NCBI GenBank assembly: GCA_013360825.1
Contig: JABWAY010000023.1
Span: 1 to 22,503 of the forward strand
Origin: Candidatus Brocadiia bacterium
GTDB taxonomy: Bacteria; Planctomycetota; MHYJ01; WSZJ01
Length of the DNA: 22,503 nucleotides
Direction: 5' to 3'
Shown here: in pieces, positions 8,556-15,983 of the stretch
Numbering within the stretch: position 1 is the stretch's first letter
Layout: every line of letters begins with the position of its first letter
Translations under genes and position numbers: made by a program
Notes under the pieces: generated by a model
What the model was told of the DNA's origin: nothing
Database searches by the model: none
What the model saw: only the letters and a program-made list of their open reading frames with translations

Positions 8556-8655
8556 TCGCGCCACCCGCTGCAATGACCCCGTCGCCGCCATCGCCGCAGT
8601 TGACGCCGCCTCACGATCCTCAGGCAACCCGAGTCCCCCGCCGCCTCCGAGGAGT

Positions 8656-8675
8656 CCCGCGACCCTCCCCCCCCC
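8656..8675 (-). other. G-rich tract with G-quadruplex-forming pattern upstream of iorA
   Basis: The minus strand reads nine G, A, GGG, TCGC, GGG. This fits four G-tracts with loops of 1-7 bases, because the nine-G run can supply two tracts. The whole interval 8556-8737 is pyrimidine-rich on the plus strand. It sits between the kinase stop and the iorA promoter. Any role in transcription is inference; in a GC-rich genome such tracts also arise by chance. Confidence 0.3.
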
Positions 8676-8737
8676 GCTGCGCCGTCGCCCCACTTCCCCG
8701 CCGTCCCCGGGGTCCGTTTCATAAACCCGCTTAACGA

Positions 8738-8767
8738 TTGTGGCCCCCGTCCGGTCGGGGCTACAAT
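8738..8767 (+). promoter_or_regulatory. Promoter of the iorAB / molybdenum hydroxylase / rid operon
   Basis: TACAAT at 8762-8767 matches the -10 consensus at five of six positions. TTGTGG at 8738-8743 is a partial -35 (three of six) with an 18-base spacer. A -10 here would start transcription near 8773-8775, which coincides with the GTG at 8774, so the iorA message would be leaderless or nearly so. The adjacent bases are unusually AT-rich for this region. Confidence 0.55.
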
Positions 8768-8773
8768 CCGGGC

Positions 8774-10591
8774 GTGGGAAACACGCGCCTCCCGGCGGCA
8801 GAACCCGTTCCAGGGACGAGAGAGGTCCTTCTCGGCAACGGCGCCATCGCGCGCGGGCTGATCGAAGCGGGTTGTGAGGTCGTGACGGCGTACCCGGGCA
8901 CACCGAGCACCGAAATCCTCGAGGAGGTGATCCGACAGGCGCCGGCTCTCGGGGTGGACGTGACGACCGAGTGGTCCGTGAACGAGAAGGTCGCGCTCGA
9001 CGTGGCGTTCGCGGCGGCGCTGTGCGGGAAGCGGACGGCGGTGGCGATGAAGCAGGTCGGCCTGAACGTCGCGAGCGACTCGCTGATGAGCGCGGCGTAC
9101 CTCGGGACGGTGGGCGGCTTCGTCCTCGTCGTCGCGGACGACCCGGGGCCGCATTCCTCGCAGACCGAGCAGGACACGCGCCTCTTCTCCATCTTCGCCA
9201 AAGTCCCGTGCTTCGACCCCGCGTCGCCGGTCGAAGCGCACCGGATGGCGCGTGAAGCGGTCGAGCTGTCGGAGCGACACCGCATTCCGGTGATCCTGCG
9301 ACCGACGACGCGGGTCTGCCATGCGCGGCAGCCGATCCCGGTGGGGGCGATCGACCAGGCGACGCGCGCGGCCCGCTTCGTGAAGGACCCGACCCGGTGG
9401 GCGGCGACGCCGCGCTACCGCCTGCCGCTTCACGGCGAGCTGAACGCGAAGCTCGAAGTGATCCGCGCGGAGTTCGAGGATTCGCCGCTGAACATCGAGG
9501 ATGCGCGCCCGGGCCCGCTGGGAATCATCGCCGGCGGTTGCGCGGCCGCCGCGGTCGCGGATGTGCTGCGCGAGGAGGGGATGGACGTGCCCATCCTCCG
9601 CATCGGGACGCCATACCCGCTGCCACTCAAGCGCGTCATGGCGTTCATCGAGCGGCACGACCGGGTGCTGGTGATCGAGGAACCGGACGCGGCGATCGAG
9701 ATGCAGATTCCCGACCGGCGCAAGGTGGAGGGGCGGCTGTCGGGGCACGTGCCGGGGCATGGAGAGCTGACCCCGGACGCGATCGCCAGGCTGCTCGGCG
9801 TGCCCGATCCGCCGCCGGCGCCGAAGTCGGAACCCCTGCCGCCCCGCCTCTGCCCGGGCTGCGGGCACCGCTCCGTTTTTTATGAGCTGCGCCTCGCGCT
9901 GCCGCAGGCCATCTTCTCCGGCGACATCGGCTGCTACACACTCGGCACGAACCAGAAGGCGATCGACACATGCCTCGACATGGGCGCGTCCATCACGATG
10001 GCCACCGGCTTCTGGCACGCTCACAAGAAGGACGGCAGGGACGTCCCGATCGTCGCCATCATCGGCGACTCGACGTTCTTCCACTCCGGCGTTCCCGGCC
10101 TCGTCAACGCCGTCGCCGCCGGTGCGCGCTTCATCCTCGTCATCTCCGACAACGCCATCGTCGCCATGACCGGCGCCCAGCCGACGCCGGCGGAAGCGGG
10201 CGTCACGCTGGAGGCGCTGTGCCGCGCGTCGGGCGTCAAGTGGTTGCGCACGATCGACCCCTACGGCGTGGACAGCGCGATCGGGCTCTTCAAGGAGGCC
10301 CGCGCGTACACGCAGGCTCCCGACGGGGGGATCGCCGTCGTGATCGCCCAGAAACCGTGCGCCCTTCACAGCCCCCCCGAGGTCAGGATTCCCGTCGACG
10401 TGGACGCGGGGCTCTGCGACGGGTGCGACTTCTGCCTGAAGTTCTGCGAATGCCCGGCGCTTCAGAAGGACCGCCTGTCCGGGAAGGTCGTGATCGACCA
10501 TGCGCGCTGCATCGACTGCGGGCAGTGCATCCACATGTGCCCTTCGGACGCGATCCTGCCGATCCGCAAAGCTTCGGCGGTGCACCCATGA
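8774..10591 (+). CDS. iorA: Indolepyruvate:ferredoxin oxidoreductase, alpha subunit (605 aa)
   Basis: With IorB this enzyme oxidatively decarboxylates aryl or other 2-oxoacids to acyl-CoA, passing electrons to ferredoxin in the cytoplasm. The N-terminal pyrimidine domain shows GNGAIARG (21-28) and AYPGTPSTE (39-47). The thiamine-diphosphate domain shows CPGCGHR (360-366), SGDIGCYTLG (382-391) and GDS at 431-433 with Asn460 closing the motif. The C-terminus has two 4Fe-4S sites: C548-C551-C554-x5-C560-P, the spacing usual for the first IorA cluster, and C579-C582-C585-C589-P. C558 inside the first site is extra. Length matches the family. I chose GTG 8774 because no conserved sequence lies upstream and a -10 element ends at 8767. 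The stop overlaps the iorB start by four bases (ATGA). The true 2-oxoacid is unknown: IorA homologues also serve phenylpyruvate and arylpyruvate acids generally. Confidence 0.92.
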   Translation: MGNTRLPAAEPVPGTREVLLGNGAIARGLIEAGCEVVTAYPGTPSTEILEEVIRQAPALGVDVTTEWSVNEKVALDVAFAAALCGKRTAVAMKQVGLNVASDSLMSAAYLGTVGGFVLVVADDPGPHSSQTEQDTRLFSIFAKVPCFDPASPVEAHRMAREAVELSERHRIPVILRPTTRVCHARQPIPVGAIDQATRAARFVKDPTRWAATPRYRLPLHGELNAKLEVIRAEFEDSPLNIEDARPGPLGIIAGGCAAAAVADVLREEGMDVPILRIGTPYPLPLKRVMAFIERHDRVLVIEEPDAAIEMQIPDRRKVEGRLSGHVPGHGELTPDAIARLLGVPDPPPAPKSEPLPPRLCPGCGHRSVFYELRLALPQAIFSGDIGCYTLGTNQKAIDTCLDMGASITMATGFWHAHKKDGRDVPIVAIIGDSTFFHSGVPGLVNAVAAGARFILVISDNAIVAMTGAQPTPAEAGVTLEALCRASGVKWLRTIDPYGVDSAIGLFKEARAYTQAPDGGIAVVIAQKPCALHSPPEVRIPVDVDAGLCDGCDFCLKFCECPALQKDRLSGKVVIDHARCIDCGQCIHMCPSDAILPIRKASAVHP

Positions 10592-11115
10592 TCGCGCCCG
10601 CCACCGGCAAGGTCTCGCAGGTCGTGATCTTCGGTCTCGGCGGCCAGGGAATCCTGTTCGTGACGAAGCTGCTGGCCGAGGCGGCGGTCGTGGAGGGGAC
10701 GGCGGTGATCGTCTCCGAGACGCACGGGATGTCGCAGCGCGGCGGCGCGGTCGAGTCGCACGTGAAGCTGGGCGGGTTCGAGGGGCCGCTGGTTCGGCGC
10801 GGGAAGGCGGACGTCACGGTGGCCGTGGACGCGATCCGGGCGGGGGACGCGAAGGCGTTTCTGCGTCCCGGCGGGCGGTGTTTCGTCAACGCCGCTGCGG
10901 CCGAGGGTGCGCAGGCGCTGGACGCCGTCGCGATTGCCCGGGAGCTGGACGCCCCGCGCGCCGCCAACATCGCCATGCTCGGCTTCGCTTCGGCCGCCAT
11001 GCCGGACTGTTTCCCGCGAAGGGAATCGATCCTGGCCGCGCTTGAGCGGATTTCGCCGCCGAAGGCGATCGAGTCGAACCGCCGTGCATTCCTGAAGGGG
11101 GCGGAGAGAGCATGA
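10588..11115 (+). CDS. iorB: Indolepyruvate:ferredoxin oxidoreductase, beta (gamma-type) subunit (175 aa)
   Basis: This is the small partner of IorA and carries the pyruvate:ferredoxin oxidoreductase gamma-domain fold. The glycine-rich GLGGQG is at residues 16-21 and the family signature ETHGMSQRGG at 44-53, followed by ESHVK. Its length is close to the usual 180-190 residues. The ATG at 10588 overlaps the iorA stop, and its own stop overlaps the next gene start at 11112, both as ATGA. It is therefore coupled to iorA upstream and to the FAD subunit of the molybdenum hydroxylase downstream. That coupling across two different enzyme complexes is informative: both are likely needed for the same pathway. 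Confidence 0.92.
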   Translation: MIAPATGKVSQVVIFGLGGQGILFVTKLLAEAAVVEGTAVIVSETHGMSQRGGAVESHVKLGGFEGPLVRRGKADVTVAVDAIRAGDAKAFLRPGGRCFVNAAAAEGAQALDAVAIARELDAPRAANIAMLGFASAAMPDCFPRRESILAALERISPPKAIESNRRAFLKGAERA

Positions 11116-11888
11116 GAGCGTTCCGCTACGAGGAACCGCGGTCGGTGGAGGAAGCGATCGCCGTGATGGGCCGGCCGGGAAAGAACCGGCTGCTGGCGGG
11201 CGGGACCGACCTGCTGGTGCGGCTCAAGCGGCGCGAGTGGACCGTGGACGCGGTGATCAACCTCAAGCGCATCGCGGGCCTGGGCGGCATCGAGGACCGG
11301 GGCGATCACGTCTTCCTCGGTCCTCTCACAACGCTGGAGGAGATCGGGCGGTCGGAGCTGCTCGCGGCGCGCTGGCCGATGCTGCGCGAGACCGTGCACG
11401 AGATGGGCTCGCCGCAGGTGCGCGCGATGTCCACCGTCGGCGGCAACCTCTGCAACGCCTCGCCCGCGGCCGACATGGCGCCTCCGCTGCTCTGCCTCGA
11501 CGCGGTCATGACGGCCCGCGGGCCGCAGGGCGAGCGCCTGATCCGGCTCCAGGACTTCTTCGCCGCCCCCGGCAGGACCGTCCTGGCCCCCGGTGAACTG
11601 GTCACCGCAATCCGCATCCCGCCCGCCCCGGCCAAAGGCTGCTTCATCAAGTTCTGCACCCGCCGCGCGATGGATCTCGCGTTCGTCAGCGTCGCCTGCG
11701 CCGCCGTCGGCAACGACATCCGCCTCGCCCTCGGCGCCGTCGCGCCGACGCCGATCCGCGTCCCGCCGTCCGTGGAAGAAGCCGTCAAGCGCTGCGCGCC
11801 GATCGACGACGTCCGCGCCTCCGCCGAGTACCGCCGCGAAATGGTCCGCGTGCTCGTCCGCCGCGCCCTGGCGAGGGTCGCTTCATGA
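11112..11888 (+). CDS. Molybdenum hydroxylase FAD-binding subunit (CoxM/XdhB-like, 258 aa)
   Basis: This is the flavin subunit of a three-subunit xanthine/aldehyde dehydrogenase-family enzyme. It takes electrons from the 2Fe-2S subunit and passes them to NAD or another acceptor. FAD-binding motifs are AGGTDLL (29-35) and TVGGNLCNASPAAD (108-121), both canonical. The C-terminal CO-dehydrogenase flavoprotein domain is shortened but present. The ATG at 11112 overlaps the iorB stop and its stop overlaps the next start at 11885. The inserted 4Fe-4S loop found in 4-hydroxybenzoyl-CoA reductase beta subunits is not visible, which argues against that enzyme. The protein is somewhat shorter than the usual 280-290 residues. 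Confidence 0.92.
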   Translation: MRAFRYEEPRSVEEAIAVMGRPGKNRLLAGGTDLLVRLKRREWTVDAVINLKRIAGLGGIEDRGDHVFLGPLTTLEEIGRSELLAARWPMLRETVHEMGSPQVRAMSTVGGNLCNASPAADMAPPLLCLDAVMTARGPQGERLIRLQDFFAAPGRTVLAPGELVTAIRIPPAPAKGCFIKFCTRRAMDLAFVSVACAAVGNDIRLALGAVAPTPIRVPPSVEEAVKRCAPIDDVRASAEYRREMVRVLVRRALARVAS

Positions 11889-12316
11889 AGATCTCCCTGA
11901 CCGTCAACGGAAACGCCGTCGCGCTCGATGTCGCGCCGCACCGCACGCTTCTCGAAGTGCTGCGGGAGGACCTCGGGCTGACCGGCGTGCGCGAAGGCTG
12001 TTCGACCGGCGACTGCGGCGCGTGCACGGTGCTCGTGAACGGAAAGCCGCTCGTGTCGTGCCTCATGCTCGTCCCCGATGCGGAAGGCGCTTCCATCATC
12101 ACGATCGAAGGGCTGGCGAAAGGCGGGACGCTGGACCCGATGCAGGACGCCTTCGTGAAGAAGGGCGGGATCCAGTGCGGGTTCTGCACGCCGGGGATGA
12201 TCCTCGCGGCGACGACGGAGGATGTTCCGGAGGGGAACCTGTGCCGGTGCACGGGTTACAAGAAGATCCAGGAGGCGATCCGTGAAGAGCGTCGGACAAC
12301 GCGTCCCCAAGCTTGA
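11885..12316 (+). CDS. Molybdenum hydroxylase 2Fe-2S subunit (CoxS/XdhC-like, 143 aa) with a shortened helical domain
   Basis: The plant-ferredoxin-like site is complete: C39, C44, C47 and C59 (GCSTGDCGACTVL). The second, helical 2Fe-2S site has QCGFC (97-101) and NLCRC (118-122), giving C98, C101, C120 and C122. Between GMILAA and GNLCRCTGY only seven residues remain (TTEDVPE). Family members normally have about 20 there, containing a conserved helix of the four-helix bundle. This explains the low length of 143 against the usual 150-165. The reading frame is intact through the gap, so this looks like an in-frame deletion, not a frameshift. The gene lies between the FAD and Mo subunits, with ATGA overlap at its start and a 35-base overlap with the Mo subunit at its end. 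Confidence 0.92.
   Translation: MKISLTVNGNAVALDVAPHRTLLEVLREDLGLTGVREGCSTGDCGACTVLVNGKPLVSCLMLVPDAEGASIITIEGLAKGGTLDPMQDAFVKKGGIQCGFCTPGMILAATTEDVPEGNLCRCTGYKKIQEAIREERRTTRPQA
12270..12275 (+). promoter_or_regulatory. Ribosome binding site deciding the Mo-subunit start
   Basis: AGGAGG lies six bases before the GTG at 12282, inside the 3' end of the 2Fe-2S gene. It is close to a perfect Shine-Dalgarno sequence. It fixes the start against an in-frame ATG at 12222, which would add 20 Arg-rich residues not seen in the family. Confidence 0.65.
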
Positions 12317-14480
12317 CGCGGCGGACAAGGCCACCGGCAAGTCGCGGTACGTGCAGGACCTGCGGCTGCCCGGGATGCTCGAGGGGAAGATCCTCCGGAG
12401 CACGGTGCCGCACGGGCGGATCGTGTCGATCGACGTGTCCGAGGCCTGGAAGGTCCCGGGGGTGCGGGCTGTTCTGACGGCGAAGGACATCCCGGCGAAG
12501 GTCTGGGGGTACTCGAAGGACCAGGTGGCGCTGAAAGGCGACCACGTGCGGCGGATCGGGGACGAGCTGGCGGCGGTGGCGGCGACGGACATCGAGGCGG
12601 CGACGGAGGCGTGCGAGCGGATCAAGGTGGTGATCGAGCCGCTGCCGGCGGTGTACGAGATGGAAGCGGCGCTGGAGCGTGGGGCGCCGGTGCTGCACGA
12701 GGCGCGCGGATCGAACCTGGTGCAGACGCACCATTACGAGCACGGGACGATCGAGGAAGCCTTCGCGAAGGCGGCGACGATCGTCGAGGGGACGTTCGTG
12801 CTGCCGGCGCAGCAGCACGGGGCGCTCGGGCCGGCCGGTGCGATTGCGGAGTGGGACGCGAACGGGCGGCTGACGATCTACGACCCGACGCAGATCCCGT
12901 TCCTGCTGCAGCGCGACCTGGCCGAGGCGCTCGACATCTCCCCGGCGGACATCCGGCTGGTCCAGCCGTGCGTGGGCGGAGCGTTCGGCGCGCGGCTCGA
13001 CCTGTATCCGCACGAGGCGATCGTCGCGCTCCTCGCCAGGAAGACGGGAACCCCCGTCCGCCTCGCCTTCAAACGCGACGAGGATTTCCAGACCGACCCC
13101 GTCCGGCCGCGGACGATCGTGCGGCTGCGCACGGCGGCAGCCGCGGACGGGACGCTCCTCGGCCGCGAGGCCGACATTCTCGTCGACTGCGGCGCGTACG
13201 TTTCGTGGGGCGCCATGACCCCCGTCGTCATGGTCAACACCTTCGGCAACTTCTACCACTGCCCCGCCGCCCGCTACCGCGCGCGCACCGTCTGCACCAA
13301 CACGCAGCCGACCGGCGCCTTCCGCGGCTTCGGCAACCCGGAGCTGCTCTTCCCGATGGAAACCCAGATGGACGAACTCGCGAAGGCCCTGAAGATGGAC
13401 CCGATCGAGTTCCGGCTGAAGAACGCGAACCGGGCCGAGGAAACGACGCCCGCGGGCGGCCGCATGACGTCGTGCGGTTTCAGGGAGGTGCTGGAAGCGG
13501 TCCGGACACGCCTCAAACGGCCCGCCGCGCCGGCGGCGCCGCATCTGAAGCGCGGGATCGGCGTGGCCGCGGTGTTCCACGTCGGTGGCGGCGCGCGCAT
13601 CTACCGGAGCGACGGGTGCGGCGCGACGGTGAAGGTGGACGACTTCGGCAAAGTCGTGGTCGTGGTCGGGGCGACGGACATCGGCCAGGGAATGGAGACG
13701 GCGATGGCGCAGATTGCCGCGGAGGAGCTCGGCGTCGATGTGGCCATGGTCCGCGTCGCGACGCAGGCCGACACGGACGTCCGGCTCTGGGACGTCGGTG
13801 TCCACGCGTCACGCACCACGTTCATCGCCGGCAACGCCGTGCGGCTTGCGGCGAAGGAATCGAAGAGACAGATCGAGGACGCCCGCGCCGCCCTGAAACT
13901 CCCCGCGGACGCGCCGCTCGACAAGGTCGTCCGCGCGGAGCACTTCCGCCAGAACGGCCGTCTCATCACGGCGAGCGCGTTCTACGACCCGCCCACCACG
14001 ATGGTGGACAAGGCGAACCACGGGAACGTATCCGCGGCGTACACGTGGGGCTGCCACGGCGCCGAGGTCGAGGTGGACACGGAGACGGGGCAGGTCGTGG
14101 TGAAACGGATCGTCGCCGCGCACGACATCGGGAAGGCGATCAACCCGATGCACGCCGAGGGACAGGTCGAGGGCGGCGTGATCCAGGGGATGGGGTACGC
14201 GATGTTCGAAGAATGCGTGCTCAAGGACGGGAAGATGCAGAACGGGTTCTTCCTCGATTACCGCATGCCCGGCATCCGTGACATTCCCGAGATCGAAACC
14301 GTGCTGATCGAGACAAACGACCCGGAAGGACCGTTCGGCGCCAAGGGGATCGGCGAGGCGCCGATCGTTCCGATCGGCCCGGCGATCGCCAACGCCATCG
14401 CGGACGCGACCGGCGTCCGGATGCGCGAGTTTCCCATGACCCCTGAACGCGTCTGGAGAGCCCTTCGTGGAAATCGTTAA
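12282..14480 (+). CDS. Molybdenum hydroxylase large (molybdopterin-binding) subunit, xanthine/aldehyde dehydrogenase family (732 aa)
   Basis: This is the catalytic subunit that hydroxylates a carbon next to nitrogen or an aldehyde carbon, using water as oxygen source. Cofactor and active-site motifs are GGAFGAR (232-238, usually GGGFGGK), GAFRGFGNPE (345-354), GQGMET (468-473) and GAKGIGE (686-692), with E692 as the catalytic Glu. The CSFR loop of form I CO dehydrogenase is absent, so it is not a CO dehydrogenase. Where many homologues have LEPxxA it has LGPAGA (182-187), an altered pocket or cofactor contact. Start GTG 12282 is set by a strong ribosome binding site. The stop overlaps the Rid gene start by 14 bases. 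No molybdenum-cofactor insertion gene (CoxI/XdhC type) lies nearby. The substrate could be an N-heterocycle such as a purine, pyridine or pyrimidine, or an aldehyde. Confidence 0.92.
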   Translation: MKSVGQRVPKLDAADKATGKSRYVQDLRLPGMLEGKILRSTVPHGRIVSIDVSEAWKVPGVRAVLTAKDIPAKVWGYSKDQVALKGDHVRRIGDELAAVAATDIEAATEACERIKVVIEPLPAVYEMEAALERGAPVLHEARGSNLVQTHHYEHGTIEEAFAKAATIVEGTFVLPAQQHGALGPAGAIAEWDANGRLTIYDPTQIPFLLQRDLAEALDISPADIRLVQPCVGGAFGARLDLYPHEAIVALLARKTGTPVRLAFKRDEDFQTDPVRPRTIVRLRTAAAADGTLLGREADILVDCGAYVSWGAMTPVVMVNTFGNFYHCPAARYRARTVCTNTQPTGAFRGFGNPELLFPMETQMDELAKALKMDPIEFRLKNANRAEETTPAGGRMTSCGFREVLEAVRTRLKRPAAPAAPHLKRGIGVAAVFHVGGGARIYRSDGCGATVKVDDFGKVVVVVGATDIGQGMETAMAQIAAEELGVDVAMVRVATQADTDVRLWDVGVHASRTTFIAGNAVRLAAKESKRQIEDARAALKLPADAPLDKVVRAEHFRQNGRLITASAFYDPPTTMVDKANHGNVSAAYTWGCHGAEVEVDTETGQVVVKRIVAAHDIGKAINPMHAEGQVEGGVIQGMGYAMFEECVLKDGKMQNGFFLDYRMPGIRDIPEIETVLIETNDPEGPFGAKGIGEAPIVPIGPAIANAIADATGVRMREFPMTPERVWRALRGNR

Positions 14481-14853
14481 CCCGCCCGGATGGGCGAAGC
14501 CGCTGGGATACAACAACGGCGTGAAGGCGACGGGGACGTTTCTCGCGGTGGCGGGCCAGGTCGGCTGGGACAGGGACTCGAAGCTCGTCGGCGACGATTT
14601 CGTGAAGCAGTTCGCGCAGGCGCTTCAGAACGTCGTGGACGTCGTGAAGGCCGCGGGCGGGAAGGCGGAGAACATCGTGCGGCTGGCGATCTTCATCGGC
14701 TCCAAGGACGAGTACAACGCGTCGCTCAAACAGCTCGGTCCCGAGTACAAACGGATCATGGGGAAGCACTATCCCGCGATGACGTGCCTGCAGGTCGCGG
14801 GGTTCGTCGAAGCGGGGGCGAAGGTGGAAATCGAGGGGTTTGCGGTCCTGTAG
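14467..14853 (+). CDS. RidA/YjgF family protein lacking the canonical substrate Arg (128 aa)
   Basis: This has the size and fold signature of the Rid family, which forms trimers with active sites at subunit interfaces. Hallmarks are LAVAGQVGWD (26-35), the central VVKAAGGKAENIVRLAIF segment and a C-terminal VEIEGFAVL. Archetypal RidA uses Arg105 (in PARSCV) to bind the imine carboxylate during hydrolysis of 2-aminoacrylate. Here the same place reads PAMTCL, with Met105. Classical imine deaminase activity is therefore doubtful, and the protein probably belongs to another Rid subgroup acting on a pathway intermediate. Start GTG 14467 follows GGAG with about eight bases of spacing. It is the last gene of the plus-strand operon and ends five bases from the convergent acyl-CoA dehydrogenase gene. 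Confidence 0.85.
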   Translation: MEIVNPPGWAKPLGYNNGVKATGTFLAVAGQVGWDRDSKLVGDDFVKQFAQALQNVVDVVKAAGGKAENIVRLAIFIGSKDEYNASLKQLGPEYKRIMGKHYPAMTCLQVAGFVEAGAKVEIEGFAVL

Positions 14854-14858
14854 GCAGC

Positions 14859-15983
14859 TCAGTCCCCGAGCAACTCCTTCGCAATGACGTTCCGGAGGAT
14901 CTCGGACGTGCCGCCGCCAATGAGGAGGAAGCGCGCGTCGCGGTAGAGGCGCTGCGCGGCGTGTTCCATGGCGAAGCCGGCGCCGCCGAGGACGCGGAGG
15001 GCGGTATCGGCGGCGCGATTGGCCATCTCGGAGGCGACGAGTTTGGCGGCAGCGGCGAGCGCGCCGCACTTCTGGCCCCGCTCGATGGCTCGGGCGGCCT
15101 GGTAGACGGCGAGGCGGGAAGTCTCGAGGTCGGCCCACGACTGGGCCATGAGGTGCCGCAGCGCCTGGAAGTTCGCGATCGGCTGGCCGAAGCAGATCCG
15201 TTCCTTCGAGTAGCGCGTCGCCTCGTCGAGCGCGGCGCGGGCGAGGCCGAGCGAAAGGGCGCCGGTCATGACGCGGATCTGATTGAGGAGCTTGCCGAGG
15301 TCCTCGAGCCCCGCGTCGCCGAGCTTCGCGGCGGGCGTGTCGTCGAGGGACAGCTCTGTCGTCTCGCCGCCCCAGTTGCCCAGTGTTTTGATTTTGCGCC
15401 CGACCGTGAGGCCGGAAGCCCCGCGCTCGACGAGGAAGAACTTCAGCCCCTTGAGCCCTTTCGACCGGTCTGTCGACGCCGCGACCGTGAAGAAGTCCGC
15501 GACCGTCCCGCTCGTGACCCAGAACTTGCTCCCCGTGAGCCGCCAGCCCGCCGGCGTCTCTTTCGCCGTCGTCGCGATCCGCGCGAGGTCCGACCCGGCG
15601 TCGGGCTCCGTCAGGCAGAACGCGCCGATTGTCTCGCCGCGCAGGGCGGGCCTGAACAGTCGCTCGTGCTGGTCGGGGGAGCCGAAGCGAAAGAGGAAGT
15701 CCGTTCCCATCATCGCCTGCATCGCGGTCATCGCCGCGACGCTCATCGAGCCGCGCGCCAGCTCCTCGGCCAGGATGCAGTACATCGCGAACCCCGCGCC
15801 GCTTCCGCCGGCGGCTTCGGGATAGCGCAGGCCGAAGTAGTCGAGGGAGCCGATGCGGCGGAAGAGGTCGCGCGGGAACTCCTGCCGCTCGTCCAGCGCC
15901 GCGGCGACGGGCGCGACCTCGGCATCCACGAACCGCGCCACCGACGCGCGGAACTCGGTTTCCTCGGGGGTGAATTCGATCAT
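14859..15983 (-). CDS. Acyl-CoA dehydrogenase family protein without an obvious catalytic Glu (374 aa)
   Basis: The full acyl-CoA dehydrogenase fold is present. Signatures include AFCLTEPDAGSDLA (121-134) and KFWVTSG (153-159) for FAD and substrate binding, FGQPIANFQ (265-273), LRVLGGAGF (329-337) and the C-terminal GGGTSEILRN (356-365). In medium- and short-chain enzymes the base is the Glu of YEGT; here the aligned residues are GGGT with Gly357. The alternative Glu used by isovaleryl- and long-chain-type enzymes (helix G) is also not seen: the region reads NQIRVMTG (234-241). The enzyme may use another base, act as a reductase, or have a different reaction. The ATG at 15983 overlaps the V4R gene stop by four bases. 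It is the last gene of the minus-strand operon, and flavin electrons would normally go to electron-transfer flavoprotein, not encoded here. Confidence 0.92.
   Translation of the reverse strand: MIEFTPEETEFRASVARFVDAEVAPVAAALDERQEFPRDLFRRIGSLDYFGLRYPEAAGGSGAGFAMYCILAEELARGSMSVAAMTAMQAMMGTDFLFRFGSPDQHERLFRPALRGETIGAFCLTEPDAGSDLARIATTAKETPAGWRLTGSKFWVTSGTVADFFTVAASTDRSKGLKGLKFFLVERGASGLTVGRKIKTLGNWGGETTELSLDDTPAAKLGDAGLEDLGKLLNQIRVMTGALSLGLARAALDEATRYSKERICFGQPIANFQALRHLMAQSWADLETSRLAVYQAARAIERGQKCGALAAAAKLVASEMANRAADTALRVLGGAGFAMEHAAQRLYRDARFLLIGGGTSEILRNVIAKELLGD

Noticed and set aside
7844..10585. A 913-codon open frame on the minus strand opposite the kinase end and iorA
   Set aside because: It is antisense to two genes with clear domains, is rich in Arg/Asp/His without any motif, and reflects the third-position GC bias of the real genes.
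12099..13805. Long minus-strand open frame opposite the molybdenum hydroxylase genes
   Set aside because: Low-complexity Arg/Asp/His-rich translation without domains; the plus strand carries well-conserved enzyme subunits.
12282..14480. Form I CO dehydrogenase large subunit
   Set aside because: The CSFR active-site loop is missing; the site reads GAFRGFG as in xanthine/aldehyde-type enzymes.
11112..14480. 4-hydroxybenzoyl-CoA reductase
   Set aside because: The FAD subunit has no visible inserted 4Fe-4S loop, which that enzyme requires.
14854..14858. A terminator between the convergent operons
   Set aside because: Only five bases separate the two stop codons and no hairpin with a U-run is visible around them.
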